A DNA stretch of 64,000 bases, from positions 248,001 to 312,000 of the forward strand of contig NC_015740.1 in NCBI RefSeq assembly GCF_000219605.1, read 5' to 3'. Positions 19,414-28,276 of the stretch are shown piece by piece. The notes below the pieces were generated by a model, which was not told where the DNA came from, did not search any database, and was given only the letters and a program-made list of their open reading frames with translations. How positions within the stretch are numbered: the stretch's first letter is position 1; each line of letters begins with the position of its first letter. Made by a program: the position numbers and the translations under genes. The DNA comes from Stutzerimonas stutzeri (lineage in GTDB: Bacteria; Pseudomonadota; Gammaproteobacteria; Pseudomonadales; Pseudomonadaceae).

Positions 19414-20787
19414 TCAGCCGCGGGTGCTGCTGCCGCCCTCCAGCTCGCGCATCAGCAGGCCGAAGTGCAGGTCCACGTCCTGCGGGACCGGCAGATAGAC
19501 GGTGTGGCCGTCGCCCGGCGCAACCTCGATGGCCTCGCCGCGGCTGCTTTCCAGGGTCTCCAGGCGCAGGTTGAGATTGCCCTGCGGTGTCATCAGCTCC
19601 AGCCTGTCGCCGACCGCGAAGCGGTTTTTCACTTTCACCTCGGCCAGGCCGTTGCGCCGCTCGCCGGTCAGCTCGCCGACGAACTGCTGGCGCTCGGAGA
19701 GCGAGAAGCCGCGCTCGTAGTTCTGGTATTCGTCGTGCACGTGACGGCGCAGGAAACCCTCGGTATAGCCGCGGTGGGCCAGGGATTCGAGGGTGTCCAT
19801 CAACGACTTGTCGAACGGCCGGCCGGCCAGTGCATCATCGATGGCCTTGCGGTAGACCTGCGCGGTACGCGCCACGTAGTAGTGGCTCTTGGTGCGGCCT
19901 TCGATCTTCAGCGAGTGCACGCCCATCTGCACCAGCCGCTCGACATGCTGCACGGCGCGCAGGTCCTTGGAGTTCATGATGTAGGTTCCGTGCTCGTCCT
20001 CGGTCGCCTCCATGAACTCGCCGGGCCGCGAGACATCCTCGAGCAGGAACACCTTGTCGGTGGGCGCTCCGACGCCCAGGGTCGGGTTGCCCTGCGCCTC
20101 GACCTGCTGCACGGCGATGGGCTCGTAGAGGTGCACCGAGTTACCCAGTTCGTCCTCCTTCGCCTCGTGGGTCTTGTATTCCCAGCGGCAGGCATTGGTG
20201 CAGGTGCCCTGGTTGGGGTCGCGCTTGTTGATGTAGCCCGACAGCAGGCAGCGACCGGAATAGGCCATGCACAGCGCACCGTGGACGAACACCTCCAGCT
20301 CCATGCCCGGCACCTGCTCGCGGATCTCGTCGATCTCCTCCAGCGAGAGCTCGCGGGAGAGGATCACGCGGCTGACGCCCTGGCTTTCCCAGAACTTCAC
20401 CGTCGCCCAGTTCACCGCATTGGCCTGTACCGAGAGGTGGATGGTCTGCTGCGGAAAATGCTGGCGCACCAGCATGATCAGGCCCGGGTCGGACATGATC
20501 AGCGCATCCGGGCCCATCGCCACCACCGGCTCCAGGTCCTTGATGAAGGTCTTGAGCTTGGCGTTGTGCGGGGCGATGTTGACCACCACGTAGAACTGCT
20601 TGCCCAGCGCGTGGGCCTCGTCGATGCCGACCTTGAGGTTGGCGTGGTCGAACTCGTTGTTGCGTACGCGCAGGCTGTAGCGTGGTTGCCCGGCGTACAC
20701 CGCATCGGCGCCGTAGGCGAAGGCGTAGCGCATGGATTTCAGCGTGCCGGCAGGCGACAGCAGCTCGGTGCGGTTGGGGGTGTTCAT
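19414..20787 (-). CDS. trhP: U32 family tRNA hydroxylation protein TrhP (YegQ)
   Basis: A 457-aa U32 'peptidase' family protein. YegQ/TrhP is needed for prephenate-dependent hydroxylation of wobble uridine (ho5U) in tRNAs. The product begins ELLSPAGTLKSMRYAFAYGADAVYAG, has the family signature EVFVHGALCMAYSGRCLLSGY near residue 165, and Cys residues in CTNACRWEY that form the Fe-S site in this family. ATG at 20787 is chosen because the family starts there; the longer frame upstream has no similarity. Prc-like TrhP and the oxygen-dependent TrhO act in parallel; trhO is not in the window. Confidence 0.9.
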   Translation of the reverse strand: MNTPNRTELLSPAGTLKSMRYAFAYGADAVYAGQPRYSLRVRNNEFDHANLKVGIDEAHALGKQFYVVVNIAPHNAKLKTFIKDLEPVVAMGPDALIMSDPGLIMLVRQHFPQQTIHLSVQANAVNWATVKFWESQGVSRVILSRELSLEEIDEIREQVPGMELEVFVHGALCMAYSGRCLLSGYINKRDPNQGTCTNACRWEYKTHEAKEDELGNSVHLYEPIAVQQVEAQGNPTLGVGAPTDKVFLLEDVSRPGEFMEATEDEHGTYIMNSKDLRAVQHVERLVQMGVHSLKIEGRTKSHYYVARTAQVYRKAIDDALAGRPFDKSLMDTLESLAHRGYTEGFLRRHVHDEYQNYERGFSLSERQQFVGELTGERRNGLAEVKVKNRFAVGDRLELMTPQGNLNLRLETLESSRGEAIEVAPGDGHTVYLPVPQDVDLHFGLLMRELEGGSSTRG

Positions 20788-20882
20788 GGCGCGGGACTCG
20801 CAGGGGTATCGAAAGCGCGGCATTTTACTGCGCTTGCCCGGCGATTGCGCGTCGAGCGTTGTCCGCAATGACGCGGCAGGCA

Positions 20883-20902
20883 GCGCCCCGCGAGCGGGGC
20901 GC
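20883..20902. repeat. G+C-rich hairpin between trhP and the DUF465 gene
   Basis: GCGCCCCG / CGGGGCGC with a CGAG loop lies just past the stop of the DUF465 gene. It lacks a T-run on the minus strand; it is a plausible transcript 3' end. Confidence 0.5.
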
Positions 20903-20909
20903 GCAGAGG

Positions 20910-21128
20910 TCAGGCGACGGATGCCTCCTTGAGCATGTCGTAGAGGCGATCCTTGAGCTGCAGCTTCTGCTTCTTCAGGTTTTCCACCTCGCTGTCGGTG
21001 CCCGGCACGATGTGCGCCTCGATGTTCTTCACCCGCTGGTCGAGGTCGTTGTGCTCGTCGAACAGACGGGCAAAGGTCTTGTTTTCCGCCTTGAGACGAG
21101 TGATCAGGTCGCGGTACTCGGGAAACAT
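20910..21128 (-). CDS. DUF465 family protein (YdcH-like)
   Basis: A 72-aa, highly charged, coiled-coil protein (FPEYRDLITRLKAENKTFARL ... IEAHIVPGTDSEVENLKKQKLQLKDRLY) of the YdcH/DUF465 family. These small cytoplasmic proteins are common in proteobacteria and have no settled function. It stands alone between trhP and the ectoine cluster. Family assignment is firm; role unknown. Confidence 0.9.
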   Translation of the reverse strand: MFPEYRDLITRLKAENKTFARLFDEHNDLDQRVKNIEAHIVPGTDSEVENLKKQKLQLKDRLYDMLKEASVA

Positions 21129-21252
21129 GGCAACTCCTGCGTTGTGGATGAGCGGGCGAGCCGGTCAGGCGTAAGCCGTGACCGGCCTCTTGTCTCCATA
21201 GTCATCCTGCGCGGTGCCGGCGGTATTGATCGGTGTCATGCGTCCAGACAGC

Positions 21253-21280
21253 AAAACGCCGGGACGAGCCCGGCGTTTCG
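21253..21280 (-). terminator. Terminator of the ectABCD-ask operon
   Basis: AAACGCCGGG / CCCGGCGTTT is a 10-bp perfect stem with a five-base loop, followed on the minus strand by TTTT. It lies 15 nt past the aspartokinase stop and ends the operon. Confidence 0.85.
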
Positions 21281-21294
21281 GTCCTGCACTTGGA

Positions 21295-22725
21295 TCAGGC
21301 CGCGGCAATCACGTCGCCATGGTTTTCCGGCTCGATCAGTGCGCGGTGCAGCGCGGCGATGGCGGCGTCGTAGTCTTCCTCGTTGACCACGCACTGCATC
21401 TCCACCTGACGGATCGACTGGTGGATCGCCTGGATGCTGATGCCGGCCTCGGCCAGAGCGGCCACGGTCTTGGCCAGAATGCCCTTGACCTTGAGGTCGG
21501 AGCCGATGGCCGAAACGATGGCCAGGTTGTGCACGGTGACCTCGGCGGCCGGGTACTGCTCCTCGATCAGCCGCGCGGCGCGGTTGATCAGCTTGCGCGA
21601 ACCGGAGGCGTAGTAGGTGATGCTGTTGGCGTCGGAATCCTTGTTCACCACATAGAGCTTGAGCTGCTTGAGCAGCTTGCTGATCTCCATGTCGTAGCCG
21701 ATGTCGCCGAGCATGTCCTGGTCGAACACCTCGATGCCGAAGACGTCCTTGCGCCCGGCGATGATCTCGACGCAGGGCTTCTCGGACTTGTAGTCCTGGC
21801 TGATCAGCGTGCCGCCATGCTCGGGCTCGAAGGCATTCTTGATGCGCAGTTCGACGCCGGCGCGACGCAGGGTCTTGGCGGCGCGCGGGTGGATCGCCTC
21901 CATGCCGAGGTTCGACAGCTGGTCGGCGACGTCGTAGTTGGTGCGGCCGATGGTGACCACCTTGTCGGCACCCACCAGATTCGGGTCGGCCGAGGAGAGG
22001 TGGAATTCCTTGTGGATGATCGCCTCGCGTGCGCCGGTGGCGGCGGCGATCTGGGCGAAGGTGATCTCGCTGTAGCCGCGATCGAAGGTATTCATCAGGC
22101 CTTCGGCGCAATGGGTGTAACCGGTGGCGACCACCAGTTCGCGGCTGAAGTCGAAGCCGGCGAAGTGGCTGGAAATCATCTCCTCGAACGGCAGCGGTGC
22201 TTCCTGCTGCCAGCCGGTGAGGTCGGCCAGGCGCGCGTTGACGCCGCGCTGCTTGAGCGCCAGCACCGAGTTGAAGGCGCTGTGGGCTTCGCCGAGGGAA
22301 GCGAGCATCTCGCGCACCTTCATCAGGTGTTCGGAGAGCTGGAAGTGGCCGTAGGCGCAAAGCTTCTGCAGGCTGTGCATGCACTCGCTGGCATCGTCGA
22401 TGCGCGAGTTGATGAACTGGTTGGCGGCGTGCAGTTCGTACTCGGAACTGAACAGCTCGGCGTTCTTGGCGAGCATGCGCTGGCGCACACCCTCCAGCGC
22501 TTCGCGCCAGGCACCTTCGCTCTGCGCATCGGCGAAGCGTTGGTAGACGCCGGGCTCGCCGGTCTTCTTGTGCTCCAGCAGCAGGTTGGTCATGCCGCTG
22601 TAGGCCGAGACGACGAAGATACGCTGGTACAGCGCTGCGCCTTCCCGGCGGCCGATGAAGATATTGTCGAGAACTTCCTCGAAGCGGCTCATCGACGTGC
22701 CGCCGATCTTTTCCACGGTATGCAT
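21295..22725 (-). CDS. ask: Ectoine-specific aspartate kinase (Ask_Ect)
   Basis: Aspartokinase phosphorylates aspartate as the first step toward aspartate semialdehyde, the ectoine precursor. The 476-aa protein has the kinase N-terminus (HTVEKIGGTSMSRF) and two C-terminal ACT segments (SAIGSDLKVKGILAKTVAAL ...). It is longer than housekeeping LysC (about 410 aa) and of the specialised Ask_Ect type found in ect operons, where it is thought to escape feedback inhibition by lysine and threonine. It is the last gene of the operon, 152 nt after ectD. Confidence 0.94.
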   Translation of the reverse strand: MHTVEKIGGTSMSRFEEVLDNIFIGRREGAALYQRIFVVSAYSGMTNLLLEHKKTGEPGVYQRFADAQSEGAWREALEGVRQRMLAKNAELFSSEYELHAANQFINSRIDDASECMHSLQKLCAYGHFQLSEHLMKVREMLASLGEAHSAFNSVLALKQRGVNARLADLTGWQQEAPLPFEEMISSHFAGFDFSRELVVATGYTHCAEGLMNTFDRGYSEITFAQIAAATGAREAIIHKEFHLSSADPNLVGADKVVTIGRTNYDVADQLSNLGMEAIHPRAAKTLRRAGVELRIKNAFEPEHGGTLISQDYKSEKPCVEIIAGRKDVFGIEVFDQDMLGDIGYDMEISKLLKQLKLYVVNKDSDANSITYYASGSRKLINRAARLIEEQYPAAEVTVHNLAIVSAIGSDLKVKGILAKTVAALAEAGISIQAIHQSIRQVEMQCVVNEEDYDAAIAALHRALIEPENHGDVIAAA

Positions 22726-22877
22726 CTTTTTATAGCGTCCGAATCTGGCAGGCCGTTGACGGGCCCGGCGCGCAGCTGGCGCACCTGTCGATCAACGAGC
22801 TGGAGTGAATTTCCCTGGGCCGGTAGCGATCGGCCAAGCCGGGGGAAGGGGCCCGTCATCAGACGCGCCCCATCGCC

Positions 22878-23795
22878 TCAGAGATACTGTTGCGGCCGAA
22901 TGTCCAGCGGCTTGAAATTCTCGCGTTCGGCGACAAAGGCCGGGCGCGGTTTCTGCTCGCAGAACGGAGCCTGCACGGCATTATCCACGTGGTTGTAGAC
23001 GTAGAACAGATTGCTCCGCGCGCTGGGCGTGATGTTGCCATTGGAGCCATGCATGGTGTTGCAGTCGAAGAACACCACGCTGCCGGCGGGGCCGGTGGCG
23101 CAGTCGATGCCGAAGCGGCTGGCCAGCTCGCTCAGGCTGTTCTGGTCGGGGATGCCGATCTCCTGCTTGCGCAGGGACTTCTCGTAGTGATTTTCCGGTG
23201 TGGCTCCGACACAGCGCACGTAGTGCTTGTGCGAGCCGGGCATCAGCATCAGCGGGCCGTTGTGCGGCTCGTTGTCGGTCAAGAGGATCGAGCAGGACAG
23301 GCAGCGCATGCGCGGCATGCCGTCCTCGATGTGCCAGGTCTCGAAATCCGAGTGCCAGTAGAACTCCTTGCCGGTGAAGCCGGGCTTGAAGTTCATTCGC
23401 GACTGATGCACGTACAGGTCGCCGCCAAGGATGAAGCGGGCGATGCCGGCGGTGCGCTCGTCGGCTGCGACGCGGGCGAACAGCTCGTTGTCCTTGTGGA
23501 TGGCGAACACCGAGCGGATCGCACCGCTGTCGGGTTCCTTGATGGTCTTGCCGGAACCGGCGACGGCCGGGTCCTGGCGCATGCGCTCGAGTTCGGCGCG
23601 AAACAGCGCGACTTCGTCGGCGCTGAACAGATTGGGGATGACCAGGTAGCCGTCGCGCTCGAAGCGTTCGACCAGCTCTGCCGCGATTGGCGCATTCTCC
23701 AGGTCGCTGCGGTAGACGACCGGATCCAGGCGTTCCTGCCAGCTGGGCTGGTCTTCCTGGCGCGAGGGATACAGGTCGGCTTGCATAGGGTTCAC
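22878..23795 (-). CDS. ectD: Ectoine 5-hydroxylase
   Basis: EctD is a cytosolic Fe(II)/2-oxoglutarate dioxygenase converting ectoine to 5-hydroxyectoine. The 305-aa product contains the EctD signature FYWHSDFETWHIEDGMPRMR with the iron-binding H-x-D, and the distal iron His in NTMHGSNGN; the 2-oxoglutarate Arg region follows (SARSNLFYVYN). GTG at 23795 is preceded by GGAGG at five bases and is preferred over the ATG three codons later. It follows ectC by 59 nt. Confidence 0.96.
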   Translation of the reverse strand: MNPMQADLYPSRQEDQPSWQERLDPVVYRSDLENAPIAAELVERFERDGYLVIPNLFSADEVALFRAELERMRQDPAVAGSGKTIKEPDSGAIRSVFAIHKDNELFARVAADERTAGIARFILGGDLYVHQSRMNFKPGFTGKEFYWHSDFETWHIEDGMPRMRCLSCSILLTDNEPHNGPLMLMPGSHKHYVRCVGATPENHYEKSLRKQEIGIPDQNSLSELASRFGIDCATGPAGSVVFFDCNTMHGSNGNITPSARSNLFYVYNHVDNAVQAPFCEQKPRPAFVAERENFKPLDIRPQQYL

Positions 23796-23854
23796 GCTTA
23801 CCTCCTTTCTTGTAATGGCGGGGCGGCGCGGTGGCCGCCCCGGTTAAACCGGTA

Positions 23855-24256
23855 TCAGACGGTTTCGGCCTCCAGCGGATAGACGCCGCTTTCGTCATGC
23901 ACTTCGCGCCCGTTGAGCGGCGGGTTGAAGACGCAGGCCAGCTTCATGTCTTCGCTGCCACCGCGCAGCAGGTGCTCGTCATGCTTGTCCAGCACGTACA
24001 GCGTGCCCGGCTCGATCTTGTAGATCTTGCCGTCGGCGATGGTTTCGATCTCGCCATTGCCGCTGATGCAGTACACCGACTCGAAGTGGTTCTGGTAGTG
24101 GATGTGCGTCTCGCTGCCGGCGTAGATGGTGGTGATGTGGAAGGAGAATCCCACCTTGTCGTCCTTGAGCAGCATGCGCGTGCTGTCCCAGGTGCCGGTC
24201 TGGCTGTGGACCTTGCGGTCGGTCTTTTCGCACTCGGCGAGGGTTCTGACGATCAT
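23855..24256 (-). CDS. ectC: Ectoine synthase
   Basis: EctC closes N-gamma-acetyl-diaminobutyrate to ectoine. It is a 133-aa metal-dependent cupin with the expected sequence landmarks: MIVRTLAE at the start, [12 protein letters not shown], metal-site residues around [13 protein letters not shown] (Glu, Tyr) and [11 protein letters not shown] (His). Length is typical (128-137 aa). Gene order ectB-10 nt-ectC supports one transcript. Confidence 0.97.
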   Translation of the reverse strand: MIVRTLAECEKTDRKVHSQTGTWDSTRMLLKDDKVGFSFHITTIYAGSETHIHYQNHFESVYCISGNGEIETIADGKIYKIEPGTLYVLDKHDEHLLRGGSEDMKLACVFNPPLNGREVHDESGVYPLEAETV

Positions 24257-24266
24257 TGCGGATACC

Positions 24267-25544
24267 TCAGGAAGCTTGGTTCTCGGTCTGCTCGCTCATC
24301 ACGGCGGCAAAGGCCTTGTCGAGGATGGAAAGTGCCTTGTCGATCTGCTCATCGCTGATGATCAGCGGGCACAGGCACTTGACCACTTCGCTGTGGGCGC
24401 CGCTGGTCTCGATCACCAGGCCGTTTTCGAAGGCATGGCGGCACACTGCGGCGGCAATCTCGCCATCGGGGCAGCTGATGCCGATCATCATCCCGCGGCC
24501 CTTGAGGAACAGCGAATCCGGGCCGTGGCGACGGATGATGCGCTGCATGCCGTCGGCGATGCGCTTGCCCTTGGCCTTCACGCTGTTGGCGAACGCGTCG
24601 TTCTGCCAGAAGTGCTCGACCGCCGCGGCCGCCGTGACGAATGCATGGTTGTTGCCGCGGAAGGTGCCGTTGTGTTCGCCGGGCTTCCACTGGTCCAGCT
24701 CCTGGCGCAGCAACACCATGGCGAACGGCAGGCCGTAGCCGGACAGCGACTTGGACAGCGTGACGATATCCGGCTGGATGCCCATCTCTTCGAAGCTGAA
24801 GAAAGTCCCGGTGCGGCCGCAGCCGGCCTGGATGTCGTCGACGATCAGCAGCATCTCGTGCTTGCGGCAGAGCTTCTCGAGCTTGCGCATCCATTCGGCC
24901 GACGCGGTGTTCAGGCCGCCTTCGCCCTGCACCACCTCGACGATCACCGCCGCCGGCTTGTCGATACCGCTGGATGGGTCGGACAAGAGCTTGTCCATCA
25001 TGCCGATGGTGTTGGTCTTGTCGCCAAAGTAATTGGCGTACGGCATGCGGCTGACATCGGTGAGGCTGATGCCCGAACCACCACGGTGATGCTGGTTGCC
25101 GGTGGCGGCCAGCGCGCCAATGCTGCAGCCGTGGAAGCCATTGGTGAAGCTGATGATGTTGTTGCGTCCGGTGACCTTGCGCGCCAGCTTCATCGCCGCC
25201 TCGACCGCGTTGGTGCCGGTCGGGCCGGTGAACTGCATGCGGTAGTCGCCCATGCCGCGCGGCTCGAGGATCAGCCGGTTGAAGGTTTCGAGGAAACGCT
25301 CCTTGGCTTCGGTGTACATGTCCAGGCCGTGGGTGATGCCGTCGCTCTCGATGTACTCGAGCAGCGCCTGCTTGAGCACCGGGTGGTTGTGCCCGTAGTT
25401 GAGCGTGCCGGCACCAGCGAGGAAGTCGATGTAGCGCTTGCCGTCCTGGGTGACCAGTTCGGCGCCCTGGGCCTGCTTGAAGACCACGGGGAAGGAACGG
25501 CAGTAGCTGCGAACCCTGGATTCATTCAGTTCAAAAGTTTTCAT
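24267..25544 (-). CDS. ectB: Diaminobutyrate-2-oxoglutarate transaminase
   Basis: EctB uses glutamate to turn aspartate semialdehyde into L-2,4-diaminobutyrate. The 425-aa class III aminotransferase shows [16 protein letters not shown], the PLP Asp in [15 protein letters not shown], and the PLP Lys in [12 protein letters not shown]. Its ATG overlaps the ectA stop (ATGA), with AAGGAG upstream, so translation is coupled to ectA. Confidence 0.97.
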   Translation of the reverse strand: MKTFELNESRVRSYCRSFPVVFKQAQGAELVTQDGKRYIDFLAGAGTLNYGHNHPVLKQALLEYIESDGITHGLDMYTEAKERFLETFNRLILEPRGMGDYRMQFTGPTGTNAVEAAMKLARKVTGRNNIISFTNGFHGCSIGALAATGNQHHRGGSGISLTDVSRMPYANYFGDKTNTIGMMDKLLSDPSSGIDKPAAVIVEVVQGEGGLNTASAEWMRKLEKLCRKHEMLLIVDDIQAGCGRTGTFFSFEEMGIQPDIVTLSKSLSGYGLPFAMVLLRQELDQWKPGEHNGTFRGNNHAFVTAAAAVEHFWQNDAFANSVKAKGKRIADGMQRIIRRHGPDSLFLKGRGMMIGISCPDGEIAAAVCRHAFENGLVIETSGAHSEVVKCLCPLIISDEQIDKALSILDKAFAAVMSEQTENQAS

Positions 25545-26074
25545 GCGTGCTCCTTGAGCTCTTCTTCTAGATGGGAAACGGTGAACGGGCCGGCGCGGTA
25601 GAGCACCTCGTCCTCGTGCTGACCGGCGAAATGCGTGTCGCGGGCGAACAGCGTGCGCGTCGTGCAGTTGGCATCGAGGCGGTCGAAGGCCCGCTTGAAC
25701 AGCGCCTGTGACGCCCCGTTGTCCGGCGAGATGGTGGTTTCCATGTAACGCACGCCGTACTCGCGAGCGACCCGGGCGGTCAGTGCCAGCAGCATGCGCA
25801 GGGCCAGCCCCTGACCGCGCATCGAGCTGTCGACGGCGACCTGCCAGACGAACAGCGTGTCCGGCCGCGAAGGGGGGCGGTAACCCGAGATGAAACCGAC
25901 CAGCTCGCCTTGAGCGTTCTCTGCGGCGATGGCGGTATCAGCGAAATCGGAACACTGCAGCAGGTTGCAGTAGACCGAATTGGTATCGAGGGGCTGGCAG
26001 CGCGCCACCAGCTGATGAAGGTTGTAACCGTCGCCGTCGGTTGGACGACGGAGCATTACGGTGGGGAAACTCAA
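25541..26074 (-). CDS. ectA: Diaminobutyrate acetyltransferase, TTG start
   Basis: EctA, a GNAT enzyme, acetylates diaminobutyrate. The body has [16 protein letters not shown] at the start of the fold, the [10 protein letters not shown] motif and the acetyl-CoA loop ([14 protein letters not shown]). An ATG at 26122 would give 193 aa, but the candidate promoter -10 box (26112-26117) lies downstream of that ATG, so it could not be on the message. The best start is then TTG at 26074, with AAAGG seven bases upstream, giving 177 aa. ATG at 26056 (MLRRPT) is a third option but has no ribosome site. The first gene of the ectABCD-ask operon. Confidence 0.93.
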   Translation of the reverse strand: MSFPTVMLRRPTDGDGYNLHQLVARCQPLDTNSVYCNLLQCSDFADTAIAAENAQGELVGFISGYRPPSRPDTLFVWQVAVDSSMRGQGLALRMLLALTARVAREYGVRYMETTISPDNGASQALFKRAFDRLDANCTTRTLFARDTHFAGQHEDEVLYRAGPFTVSHLEEELKEHA

Positions 26075-26111
26075 AACAATGCCTTTGGGGTTGTTGATTG
26101 AATTCCTTTTT

Positions 26112-26141
26112 AGGGTAGGCATATCCGCACAAGTTTCTCAA
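26112..26141 (-). promoter_or_regulatory. Candidate osmotically controlled ect promoter
   Basis: On the minus strand TTGAGA (26141-26136) is followed after exactly 18 bases by TACCCT (26117-26112). From memory, the P. stutzeri ect promoter has -35 TTGAGA, an unusual 18-bp spacer and a -10 box TACCAT, so this is close to identical in design. A sub-optimal -10 and long spacer are what makes that promoter depend on high osmolarity. The predicted transcript would start near 26105. Confidence 0.78.
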
Positions 26142-26692
26142 CCCATGTAACGGAATATGGGAAGTGTGCGTCGCTGTATATGCCGCTGAAACCCGCATGA
26201 TAACTGCGCTGGCGCGCAGAATGTTTCTGTGTATTGCGATGGTCAGCTTGCCGGGCAACTTAGCTGTCACCGAAATGCAATTTGAATTCAGGCTGGAAGT
26301 TCGAGCGCAAAGCGCGTCAGAAGTTCTCTGGCTGGCGGTCTGTCTGGCTGAAAGCCGCGCCGGGCGAGGGCTGTGGCGGTACTTGGCGCGGCGGATTGGT
26401 AGCTTGCGCGGGGCGTCTGGGAAAAACGAAGGGGCTGGGCGGATAAGGCCGCGCTGGGCGATTCGATATTCGTAAGACTTCTGTGATCGAGTCCGGAATA
26501 TATGGCGCTAGTGTGACGCCCATATATTCCGCAGTTTTCCCGGCTCCCGCTCTTAATTGTTTGAGTCACGCTTCGTAGTCGCCGCAAAGTTCTCGCTGCC
26601 CTCTGGCGCGCATTATTCGGGCGCTCCGGGCTAATTCGCGAGAGAGTAATTGCGGGCATCTCATCCGGTAACTTTCTGGTCACGAAAAAGGC
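26123..26692. other. Non-coding 570-bp region between zwf and ectA
   Basis: No convincing gene lies here. Two frames of about 100-130 codons exist, but their translations are low-information and Ser/Arg/Pro-rich and neither has a good ribosome site. The region holds the ect promoter at its left end, runs of lower G+C, and a 12-bp-armed inverted repeat at 26494-26531. It probably carries the zwf 3' end and upstream control sequence for ect; a small RNA cannot be excluded. Confidence 0.6.
26494..26531. repeat. Long inverted repeat upstream of ect operon
   Basis: CGGAATATATGG (26494-26505) and CCATATATTCCG (26520-26531) are perfect inverted copies of 12 bp separated by 14 bp. The arms are A+T-rich inside a G+C-rich genome, which suggests a protein-binding operator rather than a terminator. 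It is about 350 bp upstream of the ect promoter and 160 bp past the zwf stop. Confidence 0.6.
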
Positions 26693-28135
26693 TCATTGCC
26701 ACCAGCTGTGGCCTTGCCGTTCGATGAACTGGTGTGCCTGTTCCGGACCGTCCTCGCCGGCCGGGTAGGGTCGCGGTTTGCGGTAGTAGCTGCTCCAGCC
26801 GCGCAGGATCGGATCGACCCAGTTCCAGGCGGCTTCCACCTCGTCGCGGCGCATGAACAGCGTCGAATCGCCTTCGATGACATCCAGCAGCAGGCGCTCG
26901 TAGGCCTCCCAGCGGCGGGTGCTGCTGAAGGCATGGGCCAGGTTGAGGTCCAGTTCCACCGGCTCGAGCTGCATGCCCTTGCCGGGTGCCTTGGCCATCA
27001 GTTGCAGGCTGATGCTTTCCTCCGGCTGCAGGCTGATGACCAGCCGGTTGACCTCGCCCTTGGCAAACAGCAGGTGCGGCACCTGCTTGAAGGTGATGAT
27101 GATCTCCGAGCGCTTGCGCGCCATGCGCTTGCCGGTGCGCAGGTAGAAGGGCACGCCGGCCCAGCGCCAGTTGTCGATCTCGGCCTTCACCGCGACGAAG
27201 GTTTCGGTGTCGCTGTCGTTGTCGATGTTGGGCTCGAAGTAGTAGGCCGGCACGTCGTGACCGCCGATGCGCCCGGCGCCGTATTGGCCGCGTACGGTCT
27301 TGTCCAGCACGTCGTTGCCGGTGATCGGCTTGAGCGCTTCGAGCACCTTCACCTTCTCGCCGCGGATGTGCTTGGCATCGAAACGCACCGGCGCCTCCAT
27401 CGCCACCAGGCAGAGCAGCTGCAGCAGGTGGTTCTGCAGCATGTCGCGCATGGCGCCGGCATTGTCGTAGTAGCCGCCGCGGTTCTCCACGCCAAGGGTT
27501 TCGGCCACGGTGATCTGCACGTGATCGATATGCCCGGCGCGCCAGATCGGTTCGAACAGGGCGTTGGCGAAGCGCAGCGCCATGAGGTTCTGCACCGTTT
27601 CCTTGCCCAGGTAGTGGTCGATCCGGTAGATGCGCGCTTCGGGGAACACCGCGCCGATGGCTTCGTTGATCTCCAGCGCCGAATCCAGCGAATGGCCGAT
27701 GGGCTTCTCCAGCACGATGCGCGCATCGTCACCGGCAAGCCCTGCGCTTTCCAGGTTGGCGGCGATGGGTTCGAACAGATCGGGCGCAGTGGCCAGGTAG
27801 TAGACCCGCACGCGGCCGTTGGCTTGGCCGAGGTGCTGGGCCAGACGCAGGTAGTCGCTGCGCTGGGAGGCGTCCATGGCGAAGTAGTCGACGCGCTGGG
27901 CGAAGGCCTGCCAGGTGTCCGGGCTGAAGTCGCCGCGGGCGACCTGCGCGCGACAGTGGCGCTCGGCCAGGGCCAGGTAGCCGTCGCGGTCGAGCTTCTT
28001 GCGCGCCAGGGCGAGAATCCGCACGTCGGCATGCAGGCGGCCGTCGCGGTGCAGGTGATACAGCGCCGGAAGCAGTTTGTGCAGCGTCAGGTCACCGGTC
28101 CCGCCGAACACGAGCATGTCACAGGAAATCGACAT
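26693..28135 (-). CDS. zwf: Glucose-6-phosphate 1-dehydrogenase
   Basis: Zwf oxidises glucose 6-phosphate to 6-phosphogluconolactone and feeds the Entner-Doudoroff and pentose phosphate pathways. The 480-aa product has the NADP fold start VFGGTGDLTLHKLLPALY, the active-site RIDHYLGKETVQN and the conserved EKPIGHS region. It diverges from a HexR-like regulator. Unlike the canonical Pseudomonas zwf-pgl-eda operon, no pgl or eda follows. The order zwf-hexR-LysR-pycAB matches the PA5439-PA5435 paralogue locus, so this may be a second zwf of the genome. Confidence 0.95.
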   Translation of the reverse strand: MSISCDMLVFGGTGDLTLHKLLPALYHLHRDGRLHADVRILALARKKLDRDGYLALAERHCRAQVARGDFSPDTWQAFAQRVDYFAMDASQRSDYLRLAQHLGQANGRVRVYYLATAPDLFEPIAANLESAGLAGDDARIVLEKPIGHSLDSALEINEAIGAVFPEARIYRIDHYLGKETVQNLMALRFANALFEPIWRAGHIDHVQITVAETLGVENRGGYYDNAGAMRDMLQNHLLQLLCLVAMEAPVRFDAKHIRGEKVKVLEALKPITGNDVLDKTVRGQYGAGRIGGHDVPAYYFEPNIDNDSDTETFVAVKAEIDNWRWAGVPFYLRTGKRMARKRSEIIITFKQVPHLLFAKGEVNRLVISLQPEESISLQLMAKAPGKGMQLEPVELDLNLAHAFSSTRRWEAYERLLLDVIEGDSTLFMRRDEVEAAWNWVDPILRGWSSYYRKPRPYPAGEDGPEQAHQFIERQGHSWWQ

Positions 28136-28179
28136 CGAATCTCTCCCAGGGGCAAAAAATGGGCGTCATGGCGAGGCTT

Positions 28180-28192
28180 GTAGTATAACTAC
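28180..28192. promoter_or_regulatory. Candidate HexR operator between zwf and hexR
   Basis: GTAGT-ATA-ACTAC is a perfect palindrome preceded by TT, giving TTGTAGT..., close to the HexR site pattern (TTGT N7-8 ACAA; TGTARTnnnAYTACA). A further ACTACAA stands at 28199-28205. Its position in the zwf/hexR divergent gap fits repression of zwf and autoregulation. The right half deviates from ACAA, so this is a candidate only. Confidence 0.55.
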
Positions 28193-28276
28193 CGCCCCAC
28201 TACAACCCGCTGATGGCCGAGCGGTGCCTGTCGCGCCCGAACGAGCCCTCAGTCGTGAGCATAGCGAGCCCGCCAC

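Noticed and set aside
26164..26475. 103-codon plus-strand frame in the zwf-ect gap
   Set aside because: Overlaps no known motif and has no ribosome site.
26288..26683. 131-codon frame in the zwf-ect gap
   Set aside because: Ser/Arg/Pro-rich, no ribosome site, no family resemblance; the region is better read as control sequence.
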